From positions 1-17,503 of the forward strand of contig CAUHCL010000032.1 of assembly GCA_959604655.1 (NCBI GenBank): a stretch of DNA of 17,503 nucleotides. Reading direction: 5' to 3'. The position numbers and the translations under genes were made by a program. Numbering within the stretch: position 1 is the first letter of the stretch; the number at the start of each line of letters is the position of its first letter. The notes below the pieces were generated by a model. The model saw only the letters and a program-made list of their open reading frames with translations, was not told where the DNA came from and did not search any database. Source of the DNA: an uncultured Alistipes sp. Lineage in GTDB: Bacteria > Bacteroidota > Bacteroidia > Bacteroidales > Rikenellaceae. Of this stretch, positions 8,849 to 16,417 are shown piece after piece.

Positions 8849-9322
8849 ATGAACATCGATCTCATAATGGTCGGCAAGACCGATTCGGAAGAGGTGGAGA
8901 GTCTGCTGGGCATGTACGCCAAACGCATCAACCGCTACTGCCGCTTCACGGTGACCACACTGGCCGACGTGCGCAACACGCGCAACATGGCCCCCAATCG
9001 CCAAAAGCAGTTAGAGGGCGAAGCCATCCTGCGCGGCGTGGGCGACGGCGACTGCCTCGCACTGATGGACGAGCGCGGCACGGAGTACACTTCGCCCGAG
9101 TTCGCCGCGTGGATGCAGAAACGCATGTCGAGCGGCGTGAAACGGCTGGTGATGGTAATCGGAGGCCCCTACGGATTCTCCGACGCCGTGTATGCGCGCG
9201 CCGACATGCGATTGTCGCTCTCGCGCATGACATTCTCGCACCAGATCGTGCGGGCCATCTTCGCCGAACAGCTCTACCGCGCGTTCACCATACTCAATAA
9301 CGAACCCTATCACCACGAATGA
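8849..9322 (+). CDS. rlmH: 23S rRNA (pseudouridine-1915-N3)-methyltransferase RlmH
   Basis: RlmH methylates N3 of pseudouridine 1915 in helix 69 of 23S rRNA, using SAM on assembled ribosomes. At 157 residues it has the normal size. The SPOUT trefoil-knot signature is clear: LMDERGTEYTSPEFA (72-86), VMVIGGPYGFSDAVY (101-115, with the SAM-binding GGPYGF) and the C-terminal LSLSRMTFSHQIVRAIFAEQ, followed by the typical ILNNEPYHHE tail. It follows the GH2-like gene by 19 bp and overlaps the next gene's start by 4 bp (ATGA), so it is the second gene of the unit. No Shine-Dalgarno is visible. Confidence 0.97.
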   Translation: MNIDLIMVGKTDSEEVESLLGMYAKRINRYCRFTVTTLADVRNTRNMAPNRQKQLEGEAILRGVGDGDCLALMDERGTEYTSPEFAAWMQKRMSSGVKRLVMVIGGPYGFSDAVYARADMRLSLSRMTFSHQIVRAIFAEQLYRAFTILNNEPYHHE

Positions 9323-11292
9323 GAATCCTGCACTCGCATATCGCCCTGCTCGTGCGCCGCATTGCGCTGCTCTACATCGTGCTGGCGCTCTGCCGCGCGG
9401 CGTTCTGGCTGTACAACCTGCCGACCTTAGGCCCTTTGGAGATGCGGGGGGGGGTATTGGCCGACCTGCTGTGCGGGGCGTTCAAGTTCGACACCGTGTC
9501 GATACTCTACGTCAACGCGCCGTTCATACTGCTGTCGCTCGTGCCGCTGCACCTGCGCGAGAAGGGATGGTGGCAGAAGGCGATGTTCTGGTACTACACC
9601 GTCGTAAACTCCCTCGCCATAGTGACCCTCAACATGGCCGACGCCATATATTTCCGTTACGCGCAGAAACGGTTCACGGCCGACGAGATATTCTTCGCCG
9701 ACAACGGCAACTCGTTGCAGCTGGCCCTGAAATTCGCCGCCGAGAACTGGTATATGGTTCTGGTCGGCGTGCTGCTCATAGTCTTTCTGGTGCGGGGCTA
9801 CGGCCGCCGCATAAAGCCCGAACCGATATTGGCGGGCGCGTGGTACTACCTGGCGGGCATCATCGCCCTGCCTGTGGCCGCGGCGCTCACCGTGGGCGGC
9901 ATACGCGGCGGATTCACCAAGATGACGCGTCCCGTCACGCTGTCGAACGCCACACTCTACACGGCCGACAACTCGCTGGCGACCATGATCCTGAGCAACC
10001 CCTTCTGCGTGCTGCGCACCGCGGGGTCGGGCGGCAGGCTGCATTACGAACGCTGGTTCGACGACGAGACCCTGCGATCGATCTATACCCCCGAGCACCG
10101 TCCGTCGGCCGAGGCGGGCGACACCGAGCTTACGGGGCGCAACGTGGTGATACTCGTCATGGAGAGCTTCTCGGCCGAGCACTCGGCGCTGCTGTGTCCC
10201 GAACTCTACGCCGACAAGGAGCAGAAGGGCTACACCCCGTTCCTCGACTCGCTCATGCGGCAGAGCTACACCTTCCACCGCATGTACTCCAACGGCAAGC
10301 GGTCGATTCAGGCCCTGCCCGCGGTGTGGAGTTCCATACCGTCGTTCAAGACTCCGTTCGTGCTGATGCCCCAGTCGATGGGCGCCACGCGCGCACTGCC
10401 CGCCATACTGAAGGACAAGGGCTACGAGACGATGTTCTTCTGCGGCTCGGACCGCGGCTCGATGGGCTTCGGGGCATACGCGCGGGCCGTGGGGATCGAC
10501 GACCTGCGCAGCCGCGAGGATTACGAGGCGGTGCACGGCAAGGACGATTTCGACGGCTACTGGGGAATCTGGGACGAGGAATTCATGCAATACATGGGCG
10601 AGGTACTGTCCGAGGCGCGGCAGCCCTTCTTCTCCACGATGTTCACCCTCTCGTCGCACCACCCCTTCGTGGTGCCCGAGCGTTACGCGGGCAGGCTGCC
10701 CGAGGGGCTCACGGCCAACCACAAATGCGTGGCCTACGTCGACGGGGCGTTCCGCCGCTTCTTCGACCGCTTCGGCGATGAGGAATGGTTCCGCAACACG
10801 ATGTTCGTCTTCGTGGCCGACCACGTGTCGAGCGAGAAGTTCTCGGAGGAATTCCGCCACTCGCCCGACGACTACCGCATATTCGGATTCATCTACGCCC
10901 CCGAAAGTTCGTTCTTCGGCGAGCACCGCACGCCCGTGTCGCAGATCGACCTGATGCCTACGCTGCTGGGGCTGCTCGGCAACCGCGAGCCCTATTTCGC
11001 CTTCGGCCGCGACATATTCAACGAGCATGCGGACACACCCTTTGCGATCAACTACGACAACAACATGTTCCAGGCCGTCACCGAGAGCTATCTGGTCCGT
11101 TTCGACGAGCACGAGGTGCGCGGAGTATACTCGGTGGACGGCGTGAAGAACGAGCGCGACCTTCGCGGCAAGGTGCCGACGGAGGATATCGAACGGCAGA
11201 TGAAAGCCATGATACAGAGCTATTACGACAGAGTGGAGAACAAAAACTATACGGTAGATGATTCGGTTCAAAGAGATTCTGCCGACGGATAA
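9319..11292 (+). CDS. LtaS-like membrane phospho-transferase (alkaline-phosphatase/sulfatase fold)
   Basis: This 657-residue protein belongs to the LTA-synthase/OpgB/EptA superfamily, which transfers phosphoglycerol or phosphoethanolamine from lipids to envelope acceptors. About five membrane helices occupy residues 8-33, 46-77, 88-112, 143-160 and 174-195. The extracytoplasmic domain begins near 275. Likely metal and catalytic residues match S. aureus LtaS in spacing: Glu282 (VMESFS), Ser329 in GKRSIQ replacing the nucleophilic Thr, and Asp501-His502 (VADH). FTLSSHHPF (442-450) and WGIWDEEF (415-422) are family hallmarks. Bacteroidetes make no Gram-positive lipoteichoic acid, so the acceptor is unknown. 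It overlaps rlmH by 4 bp and the next gene by 35 bp. A run of nine G (9446-9454) at codons 43-45 is a possible slippage site. Confidence 0.88.
   Translation: MRILHSHIALLVRRIALLYIVLALCRAAFWLYNLPTLGPLEMRGGVLADLLCGAFKFDTVSILYVNAPFILLSLVPLHLREKGWWQKAMFWYYTVVNSLAIVTLNMADAIYFRYAQKRFTADEIFFADNGNSLQLALKFAAENWYMVLVGVLLIVFLVRGYGRRIKPEPILAGAWYYLAGIIALPVAAALTVGGIRGGFTKMTRPVTLSNATLYTADNSLATMILSNPFCVLRTAGSGGRLHYERWFDDETLRSIYTPEHRPSAEAGDTELTGRNVVILVMESFSAEHSALLCPELYADKEQKGYTPFLDSLMRQSYTFHRMYSNGKRSIQALPAVWSSIPSFKTPFVLMPQSMGATRALPAILKDKGYETMFFCGSDRGSMGFGAYARAVGIDDLRSREDYEAVHGKDDFDGYWGIWDEEFMQYMGEVLSEARQPFFSTMFTLSSHHPFVVPERYAGRLPEGLTANHKCVAYVDGAFRRFFDRFGDEEWFRNTMFVFVADHVSSEKFSEEFRHSPDDYRIFGFIYAPESSFFGEHRTPVSQIDLMPTLLGLLGNREPYFAFGRDIFNEHADTPFAINYDNNMFQAVTESYLVRFDEHEVRGVYSVDGVKNERDLRGKVPTEDIERQMKAMIQSYYDRVENKNYTVDDSVQRDSADG
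9446..9454 (+). repeat. G9 homopolymer tract in the LtaS-like gene
   Basis: Nine consecutive G residues encode part of Arg43-Gly44-Gly45-Val46. Loss of one G would shift the frame to a TAA at 9605-9607, truncating the protein after roughly 95 residues, before the catalytic domain. Gain of one G enters a long open alternative frame. Confidence 0.9.
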
Positions 11293-12694
11293 GCCCGCCA
11301 TGGACCGCCGTCTGGCCGCGTCGGGAATCCCGTCCTGCGACTACACATTCGCCAATATATATTGCTGGCGCCACACCTACGGAAGCGTGTGGGCCGAGTT
11401 CGACGACATAATGGCCGTCCGTTTCGAGTTAGGGGCCGAGGGCTACCGCGGCTACATGCTCTCCGAGCAGGGCGACTACTGCCGCATCGTCCCCGAACTG
11501 ATGGAGGACGCGCGCGCCGAGGGCATACGTTTCCGCATGGTGGGCATGAGCCGCGACGGCGCGGAGGCGTTCCGCCGCTGGGCCGACGCACACTACGGGC
11601 TCGACGCCGAGGGGCGTGCCGCGGTGTGCGACACCGACGGCAAGAGGCTCGTGCGGCGCGGCAGCGAGTGCTTCGCCGTGTGCGACAACCGCGATTACCG
11701 CGACTACATCTATTCGCTGGAGGATCTCGTGAACCTCACGGGCCGCAAATACCAGCCCAAGCGCAACCACGTAAACCGTTTCGAGTCCATGTACGAATAC
11801 ACGTTCGACGAGCTGCGCCCCGCCGACTTCGGGGAGTGCATGCGCCTCGAACGCGAATGGCAGCGCCGCAAGGAGGCCGCCGAGGCGGGCGACACCGAGC
11901 ATCGTGCCGAGCACGAGACCGAGATGTCGGAGGAACAGCGGGCCATAGCCGAGGCGCTGGCGGAGTACGACCGTCTGGGGCTCTACGGCGGCGTGCTGCG
12001 CGTCGACGGGCGCGTCGTGGCGTTCACCTACGGATCGGAGCTTACGCCCGAGATATTCTGCACCCACATCGAGAAGGCCGACGCCTCGTTCGAAGGGGTC
12101 TTTCCCATGATAAACCGCTGCTTCGCGCGGGCCCTCGCGGCGCGGGGATACAGGTTCGTCAACCGCGAGGAAGATATGGGCCTCATGGGACTGCGGCGCT
12201 CGAAGATGTCGTACCACCCCGCCGCCATGCAGGAGAAGATGACGGTGCTGGCGCTCACCCTGCGCGAGATAGAGTGCCGCGAGCTGTGGCAGAGGGTGTT
12301 CGGCGACGAGCGGGAGTTCGTCGACCTCTTCCTGAGCGAGGTATACAGACCCGAAAACACGCTGGTGCGTTATGCCGACGGGCACGTGGCGGCCATGCTG
12401 CACATCGTCGACATTGCGACCGAATACGGCCCGACGGGCTATCTCTACGCCATAGCGACCGACCCCGCCCGACGCGGCCGCGGGCTGGCTTCGGAACTCG
12501 TGACCGAGGCCGTGGCACTGCTCCGCGAGCGCGGATACAAGGCCGCCATGCTCATCCCCTCCGAGCCGTCGCTCAAGGAGTTCTACGCCCGTTTCGGATT
12601 CGAGGATCGGGAGTATCAGCTCGACTTTTCCGAGGGTTTCGACCTCGGCACGGGCGACGCCGCACGCGATAGGGCCATGGTGCTGGAGATATAG
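11258..12694 (+). CDS. DUF2156 (MprF C-terminal-like) domain fused to a GNAT acetyltransferase
   Basis: The 478-residue protein has two acyltransferase-fold parts. Residues 1-310 match DUF2156, the domain related to the aminoacyl-phosphatidylglycerol synthase domain of MprF; typical features are FKEILPTDK at the start, CDYTFANIYCW (22-32), KYQPKRNHVNRF and REEDMGLMGLRRSKMSYHPA. Residues 325-478 are a GNAT N-acetyltransferase with the acetyl-CoA-binding ATDPARRGRGLA (about 400-411) and a FYARFGF ending. No MprF-like membrane helices are present, so it should be cytoplasmic. It begins inside the last 35 bp of the LtaS-like gene, implying translational coupling. The start is supported by the family-typical first residues. 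Substrates are unknown; modification of a lipid or envelope precursor is inference from the neighbour and the MprF relationship. It ends the unit before a strong terminator. Confidence 0.85.
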   Translation: MIRFKEILPTDKPAMDRRLAASGIPSCDYTFANIYCWRHTYGSVWAEFDDIMAVRFELGAEGYRGYMLSEQGDYCRIVPELMEDARAEGIRFRMVGMSRDGAEAFRRWADAHYGLDAEGRAAVCDTDGKRLVRRGSECFAVCDNRDYRDYIYSLEDLVNLTGRKYQPKRNHVNRFESMYEYTFDELRPADFGECMRLEREWQRRKEAAEAGDTEHRAEHETEMSEEQRAIAEALAEYDRLGLYGGVLRVDGRVVAFTYGSELTPEIFCTHIEKADASFEGVFPMINRCFARALAARGYRFVNREEDMGLMGLRRSKMSYHPAAMQEKMTVLALTLREIECRELWQRVFGDEREFVDLFLSEVYRPENTLVRYADGHVAAMLHIVDIATEYGPTGYLYAIATDPARRGRGLASELVTEAVALLRERGYKAAMLIPSEPSLKEFYARFGFEDREYQLDFSEGFDLGTGDAARDRAMVLEI

Positions 12695-12720
12695 CCGCCG
12701 CGCGACGCGGCCGACACAGC

Positions 12721-12751
12721 AAGCCCCGCCGTTCCCGACTCGGCGGGGCTT
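12721..12751 (+). terminator. Strong intrinsic terminator ending the GH2-like/rlmH unit
   Basis: AAGCCCCGCCG (12721-12731) pairs perfectly with 12741-12751 around a 9-nt loop. The stem is followed by TTGCTTCGAATTT. It lies 27 bp after the DUF2156-GNAT stop and separates the two rightward units. Confidence 0.85.
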
Positions 12752-12797
12752 TGCTTCGAATTTATACGCCGACTGTCGCATCTGCGAAAAAATTAGC

Positions 12798-12805
12798 TAT
12801 TTTTG
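12798..12805 (+). promoter_or_regulatory. -7 element of the hydrolase/Mur ligase/Ddl unit
   Basis: TATTTTTG is an exact TAnnTTTG match only 8 bp before the ATG at 12814. With the usual 6-8 nt from the -7 box to the start point, the mRNA would be leaderless or nearly so. No good TTTG -33 element is seen about 19 nt upstream. The adjoining TTTTGCAAAA (12801-12810) is a 10-bp palindrome. Confidence 0.55.
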
Positions 12806-12813
12806 CAAAAGCA

Positions 12814-13599
12814 ATGGACAAGAATTTCACATACGACGGCATAACGCTGCACTACACCGACTGCGGCGAGGGACAACCACTGCTGCTGCTGCACGGCTGG
12901 GGCTGCGACGGCACGATATTCGACTTCGTACAACCGTGGCTGGCCGAGCGGTTCCGCGTGCTGACGTTCGATCTGGCTGGATTCGGCCGCAGCGAGGAAC
13001 CCCGCTCGACATGGGGCGTCGAGGAGTACACCCGCTCAGTGGAGGCCGTGGCGCGCCACGAGGGCATCGAGCGCCCGATACTCGTAGGCCACTCGTTCGG
13101 CGGGCGGGTGTCGATACTCTTCGCCTCGCGCAACGAGACCTGCAAGGTCATGCTCGTCGACGCGGCGGGAGTGAAGCCCCGACGCTCGCTCGCCTACTAC
13201 CGCAAGGTGTACACCTACAAGCTCGTCAAGCGGCTGCTGCCACTCGTGGCGGGACGCGCACGGGCCGAGCGCATGATCGACCGCTACCGCGCGAAGTCGG
13301 GGTCGTCGGACTACAACAACGCCTCGCCGCGCATGCGGGCCATACTCTCGAAATGCGTGAACGAGGATCTGTGCGGCGTGATGCCCCGCATAAAGGCGCC
13401 CACGCTGCTCTTCTGGGGCGAGAACGACACCGCCACGCCCCTGTCCGACGCAAAGAAGATGGAGCGCCTGATCCCCGACGCGGGGCTGGTCGCGGTGAAG
13501 GGCGCGGGACACTTCTCGTTCCTCGAAAACCGCGCGCTGTTCTTCGGCGTGACAGAAAATTTCCTCGCCCCCGAGGCGAACAAAGACCATAACGCATGA
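12814..13599 (+). CDS. Alpha/beta-fold hydrolase
   Basis: This 261-residue cytoplasmic alpha/beta hydrolase has a complete triad: Ser94 in GHSFGG (92-97), Asp205 in WGENDTATPL, and His233 in GAGHFSF. The oxyanion-hole motif is LLHGWG (25-30). A helical cap lies at about 123-190. There is no signal peptide with the chosen start (ATG at 12814, just after a -7 element). A possible start at 12751 falls within the preceding terminator and is rejected. It overlaps the Mur ligase gene by 4 bp (ATGA), so it is the first gene of a three-gene unit. The substrate is not predictable; the context suggests it hydrolyses or transfers a peptide, ester or thioester in the module's product. It could alternatively be a housekeeping esterase that merely sits in the operon. 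Confidence 0.85.
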   Translation: MDKNFTYDGITLHYTDCGEGQPLLLLHGWGCDGTIFDFVQPWLAERFRVLTFDLAGFGRSEEPRSTWGVEEYTRSVEAVARHEGIERPILVGHSFGGRVSILFASRNETCKVMLVDAAGVKPRRSLAYYRKVYTYKLVKRLLPLVAGRARAERMIDRYRAKSGSSDYNNASPRMRAILSKCVNEDLCGVMPRIKAPTLLFWGENDTATPLSDAKKMERLIPDAGLVAVKGAGHFSFLENRALFFGVTENFLAPEANKDHNA

Positions 13600-15152
13600 A
13601 TCTTTCCGACATAATATTCCTCGTCTTCTACCTGCCGCTGTGGTTCGCTCTGGTGCGCCGCGACACGCAGATGTTCCAGCAGAACTCCTACCGCATGGCG
13701 CGCTACGCCCGCTGGTACCGTCAGGGCCACGACACGAACCGCGCCGTGATGACGGCCGCCTTTGCCGTCGTGAGCCTGCTGTCGTTCATACCGCACATCG
13801 AAGTCTGCTGCGTATTCATGCTCTTCGCGGCACGGGCGGAGCTGCGGACCGTCTACAAGAAACCCATAGTCTACACCATGCGCGTGCGGCGTCTGTTCTT
13901 CACCGCCGCCCTGCTCACCGCGGCGGTCATAACCGCCACGACGCTGCTCGCCCCGCGATACATGCCCGCCGTGGCTCTGGGGCTGCTGGTGTTCCCCATA
14001 ATAATGCTCGCGGCCAATACGGCCAACAAGCCGCTGGAGGCCGCCGTGGCACGGTGGTACTACAACGACGCGCGGCGCATACTGCGCTCGATGCCCGACC
14101 TGGTGGTCATAGGCGTCACGGGCAGCTTCGGCAAGACCTCGACGAAACACTATCTCTACCGCATACTCTCCGAGCGTTACAACGTGCTGATGACCCCGGG
14201 CAATTTCAACACCACGCTCGGCGTGATACGCACGGTGCGCGAGCAGCTCAAGCCCCACCATCAGGTATTCATAGTCGAGATGGGCGCCAAGCAGACGGGC
14301 GACATACGCGAGATATGCGATCTGGTGCACCCGACGATCGGAGTAGTCACGGCCGTAGGCGAGATGCACCTCGAAACGTTCCGAACGGTGGACAACATAC
14401 TGCACACCAAATTCGAGCTGATAGACTCGCTGCCCGCCGACGGATTCGGAGCGGTGAACCTCGACTCGGAACCCATAGCCGCATTCTCCGCGACGCACCG
14501 CTGCCCCGTCGCGGGCTACGCCGTGGAGAATGCCGCGGCCGACTACCGCGCCGTGAACATCGGGTACTCGCCTGCCGAAACGACGTTCGACGTAATGCAC
14601 GGCAGTGAGACCCGCACGCACTACGCCACCCGCCTCGCGGGCCGCGGCAACATACTCAACCTGCTGGCCGCCATAGCCGTGGCCGACTGCATGGGCGTAA
14701 GCGAGGCTATGCAGAAGCGCGCCATAAGGCAGATAGAGCAGATAGAACACCGCCTGAGCGTGAAGCGCACGGCGGGCGGGATCACCATACTCGACGACGC
14801 CTACAACTCGAACCCCGCAGGCGCGAAGATGGCGCTGGAGGTTCTGCGCGAGTTCCGCACCGAAGGCGGTCGGCGCATAGTCGTGACCCCCGGGTTCGTG
14901 GAGCTGGGCGCGCGGCAGCATGAACTCAACCGCGAGCTGGGCCGCGACATGGCCGAGGCGTGCGACATGGCGGTGATAGTCAACCTCACCAACCGCGACG
15001 CCATAGCCGAGGGACTGGCCGATGGGGCGTTCCCCGACGAGAGGATCTTCAAGGCCGATTCGTTCGCCGAGGCATCGCGCATACTGGCCGCGCAGATGCG
15101 GGCGGGCGATGCGGTGCTTTACGAGAACGACCTGCCCGACTCGTTCAAATAA
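13596..15152 (+). CDS. Membrane-anchored MurF-like Mur ligase
   Basis: The 518-residue protein has an unusual N-terminal membrane region of about four helices (4-20, 49-64 with 68-80, 99-118 and 123-140), followed by a Mur ligase. The ATP loop is GVTGSFGKTST (173-183). VEMGA (228-232) and GEMHLETF (255-262) carry metal and ATP ligands. DDAYNSNP (400-407) is a MurF hallmark, where MurF ligates D-Ala-D-Ala to the UDP-MurNAc-tripeptide. Canonical MurF is soluble, about 430-460 residues long and ends differently; here the C-terminus is VLYENDLPDSF. It is therefore better treated as a MurF paralogue that may work at the membrane. It overlaps the hydrolase gene by 4 bp and precedes the Ddl-like gene by 28 bp. 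It could still be the organism's only MurF, since Bacteroidetes division clusters often lack murF. The gene uses ATA for 27 of 32 isoleucines. Confidence 0.82.
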   Translation: MNLSDIIFLVFYLPLWFALVRRDTQMFQQNSYRMARYARWYRQGHDTNRAVMTAAFAVVSLLSFIPHIEVCCVFMLFAARAELRTVYKKPIVYTMRVRRLFFTAALLTAAVITATTLLAPRYMPAVALGLLVFPIIMLAANTANKPLEAAVARWYYNDARRILRSMPDLVVIGVTGSFGKTSTKHYLYRILSERYNVLMTPGNFNTTLGVIRTVREQLKPHHQVFIVEMGAKQTGDIREICDLVHPTIGVVTAVGEMHLETFRTVDNILHTKFELIDSLPADGFGAVNLDSEPIAAFSATHRCPVAGYAVENAAADYRAVNIGYSPAETTFDVMHGSETRTHYATRLAGRGNILNLLAAIAVADCMGVSEAMQKRAIRQIEQIEHRLSVKRTAGGITILDDAYNSNPAGAKMALEVLREFRTEGGRRIVVTPGFVELGARQHELNRELGRDMAEACDMAVIVNLTNRDAIAEGLADGAFPDERIFKADSFAEASRILAAQMRAGDAVLYENDLPDSFK

Positions 15153-15180
15153 GGAGACAAACAAAAGAACAGACATAGCG

Positions 15181-16413
15181 ATGAAAAGCAAGATCAACGT
15201 AGGAGTAATTTTCGGAGGCCGCTCGGTCGAGAACGAAATCTCGGTCATAACGGCCCAGCAGGCCATGGCCGCCATCGATACCGACAAATACGACATAACG
15301 CCCATATACATATCCAAGCAGGGCCGCTGGTATACGGGCGAGGCTCTGAAGCACAGCGACAACTACAAGGACATGGACCGTCTCTACGCCTCGTGCGACG
15401 AGGTGTATCTGCGCCCCGTGTACGGCGACAACCGTCTGTACAAGGTGAAAAAGCCTCTGTTCGGCAGCGACGTGGCGGCGACGCTGGATGTCATTCTGCC
15501 CGCCCTGCACGGCACCAACTGCGAGGACGGATCGTTCCAGGGCGCCGTGGAGATGACGGGCATACCCTACGCGGGCTGCAACGTGCTGGCCTCGGCAAAC
15601 GGCATGGACAAGATCACCATGAAGATGATCCTCGCCCAAAGCGGCATACCCGTGGTGGAGTACGCATGGTTCTCGGACAAGGAGTGGTTCGACCGCAGCG
15701 AGCAGGTGGTGGAGCGCGTGGAACGGACATTGCAGTATCCGATGATCGTGAAACCCGCCGACTCGGGATCGAGCGTGGGCATCACGGCCGTGCACGACCG
15801 CGAACAGCTCAGGGAGGCGGTGGAGAATGCCGTGAGCTACTCGAAGCGCATAATCGTGGAGCGGCTGGTGGAGCGGCTGAAGGAGATAAACTGCTCGGTG
15901 CTGGGCGACTACTACGAGTGCGAGGCCTCGGTGTGCGAGGCGCCCGTACGAAGCGGCGAGATACTCAGCTACGCCGACAAGTATCTGGGCGGCGGCAAGT
16001 GCGGCAAGACGGGCGGCGGCGTGAAGCAGTCGCAGGGAATGCACTCGACGGTGAGGGAGATCCCCGCACGGCTGCCCGACGCCGCGACCGATTTCATCCG
16101 CACCACGGCGGTGGAGACGTTCAAGACACTGGGATGCGACGGCGTGGCCCGCATAGACTTCATGATCGACGAGGCGACCGACAAGATCTACGTCAACGAG
16201 ATAAACACCATCCCGGGGTCGCTGTCGTTCTACCTGTGGGAGGCGACGGGAGTGCCGTTCACCCAACTCACCGAGCGTCTGATCGACATAGCCTTCCGCC
16301 GCAAGCGCGACTCGTCGTTCAAGACCACGAGCTACAAGGAGAACATATTCAACTACACGATCTCGGGAGCCAAGGGCGCCAAGCTCGGACCCAAGGCGGG
16401 AGGGAAGAGATAG
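15181..16413 (+). CDS. D-alanine--D-alanine ligase-like ATP-grasp enzyme (long, divergent class)
   Basis: This ATP-grasp enzyme of 410 residues is clearly longer than the usual Ddl (about 300-370). Ddl joins two D-alanines for peptidoglycan. Recognisable elements are VGVIFGGRSVENEIS (7-21), LHGTNCEDGSFQG (109-121), MIVKPADSGSSVG (188-200), RIDFMID (324-330) and NEINTIPGS (339-347). Departures from canonical Ddl include ENEIS in place of EHEVS, a lengthened glycine-rich loop (YLGGGKCGKTGGG, 268-280) where Ddl has its short omega loop over the active site, and GSLSFYLWE in place of the usual PGMT-type ending. A basic tail follows residue 373. The start is chosen because the family N-terminus MKSKINVGVIFGG begins there. 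Together with the preceding Mur ligase it may build a non-standard dipeptide or depsipeptide, which is inference. It could also simply be the main Ddl. Confidence 0.82.
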   Translation: MKSKINVGVIFGGRSVENEISVITAQQAMAAIDTDKYDITPIYISKQGRWYTGEALKHSDNYKDMDRLYASCDEVYLRPVYGDNRLYKVKKPLFGSDVAATLDVILPALHGTNCEDGSFQGAVEMTGIPYAGCNVLASANGMDKITMKMILAQSGIPVVEYAWFSDKEWFDRSEQVVERVERTLQYPMIVKPADSGSSVGITAVHDREQLREAVENAVSYSKRIIVERLVERLKEINCSVLGDYYECEASVCEAPVRSGEILSYADKYLGGGKCGKTGGGVKQSQGMHSTVREIPARLPDAATDFIRTTAVETFKTLGCDGVARIDFMIDEATDKIYVNEINTIPGSLSFYLWEATGVPFTQLTERLIDIAFRRKRDSSFKTTSYKENIFNYTISGAKGAKLGPKAGGKR

Positions 16414-16417
16414 AAAT

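Noticed and set aside
8780..8860. Frameshift or nonsense mutation truncating a full-length GH2 enzyme
   Set aside because: No GH2 C-terminal sequence is found in any frame after the stop; rlmH begins 19 bp later, and the acid/base motif is altered upstream of the end as well.
9427..11301. 624-codon open frame opposite the LtaS-like gene
   Set aside because: No domain, no promoter and GC-shadow composition; the plus-strand gene has all catalytic motifs.
12751..12813. Upstream in-frame start for the alpha/beta hydrolase
   Set aside because: It would begin in the preceding gene's terminator and before the -7 element, and it adds residues not expected in the family.
15150..15180. AAGGAGA as a Shine-Dalgarno site for the Ddl-like gene
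   Set aside because: It lies about 24 nt before the ATG, too far for normal function, and Bacteroidetes rarely depend on such sites.
13311..15362. 683-codon open frame on the minus strand across the hydrolase and Mur ligase genes
   Set aside because: It spans several well-supported plus-strand genes and has low-quality His/Val/Arg-rich sequence, so it is a GC shadow.
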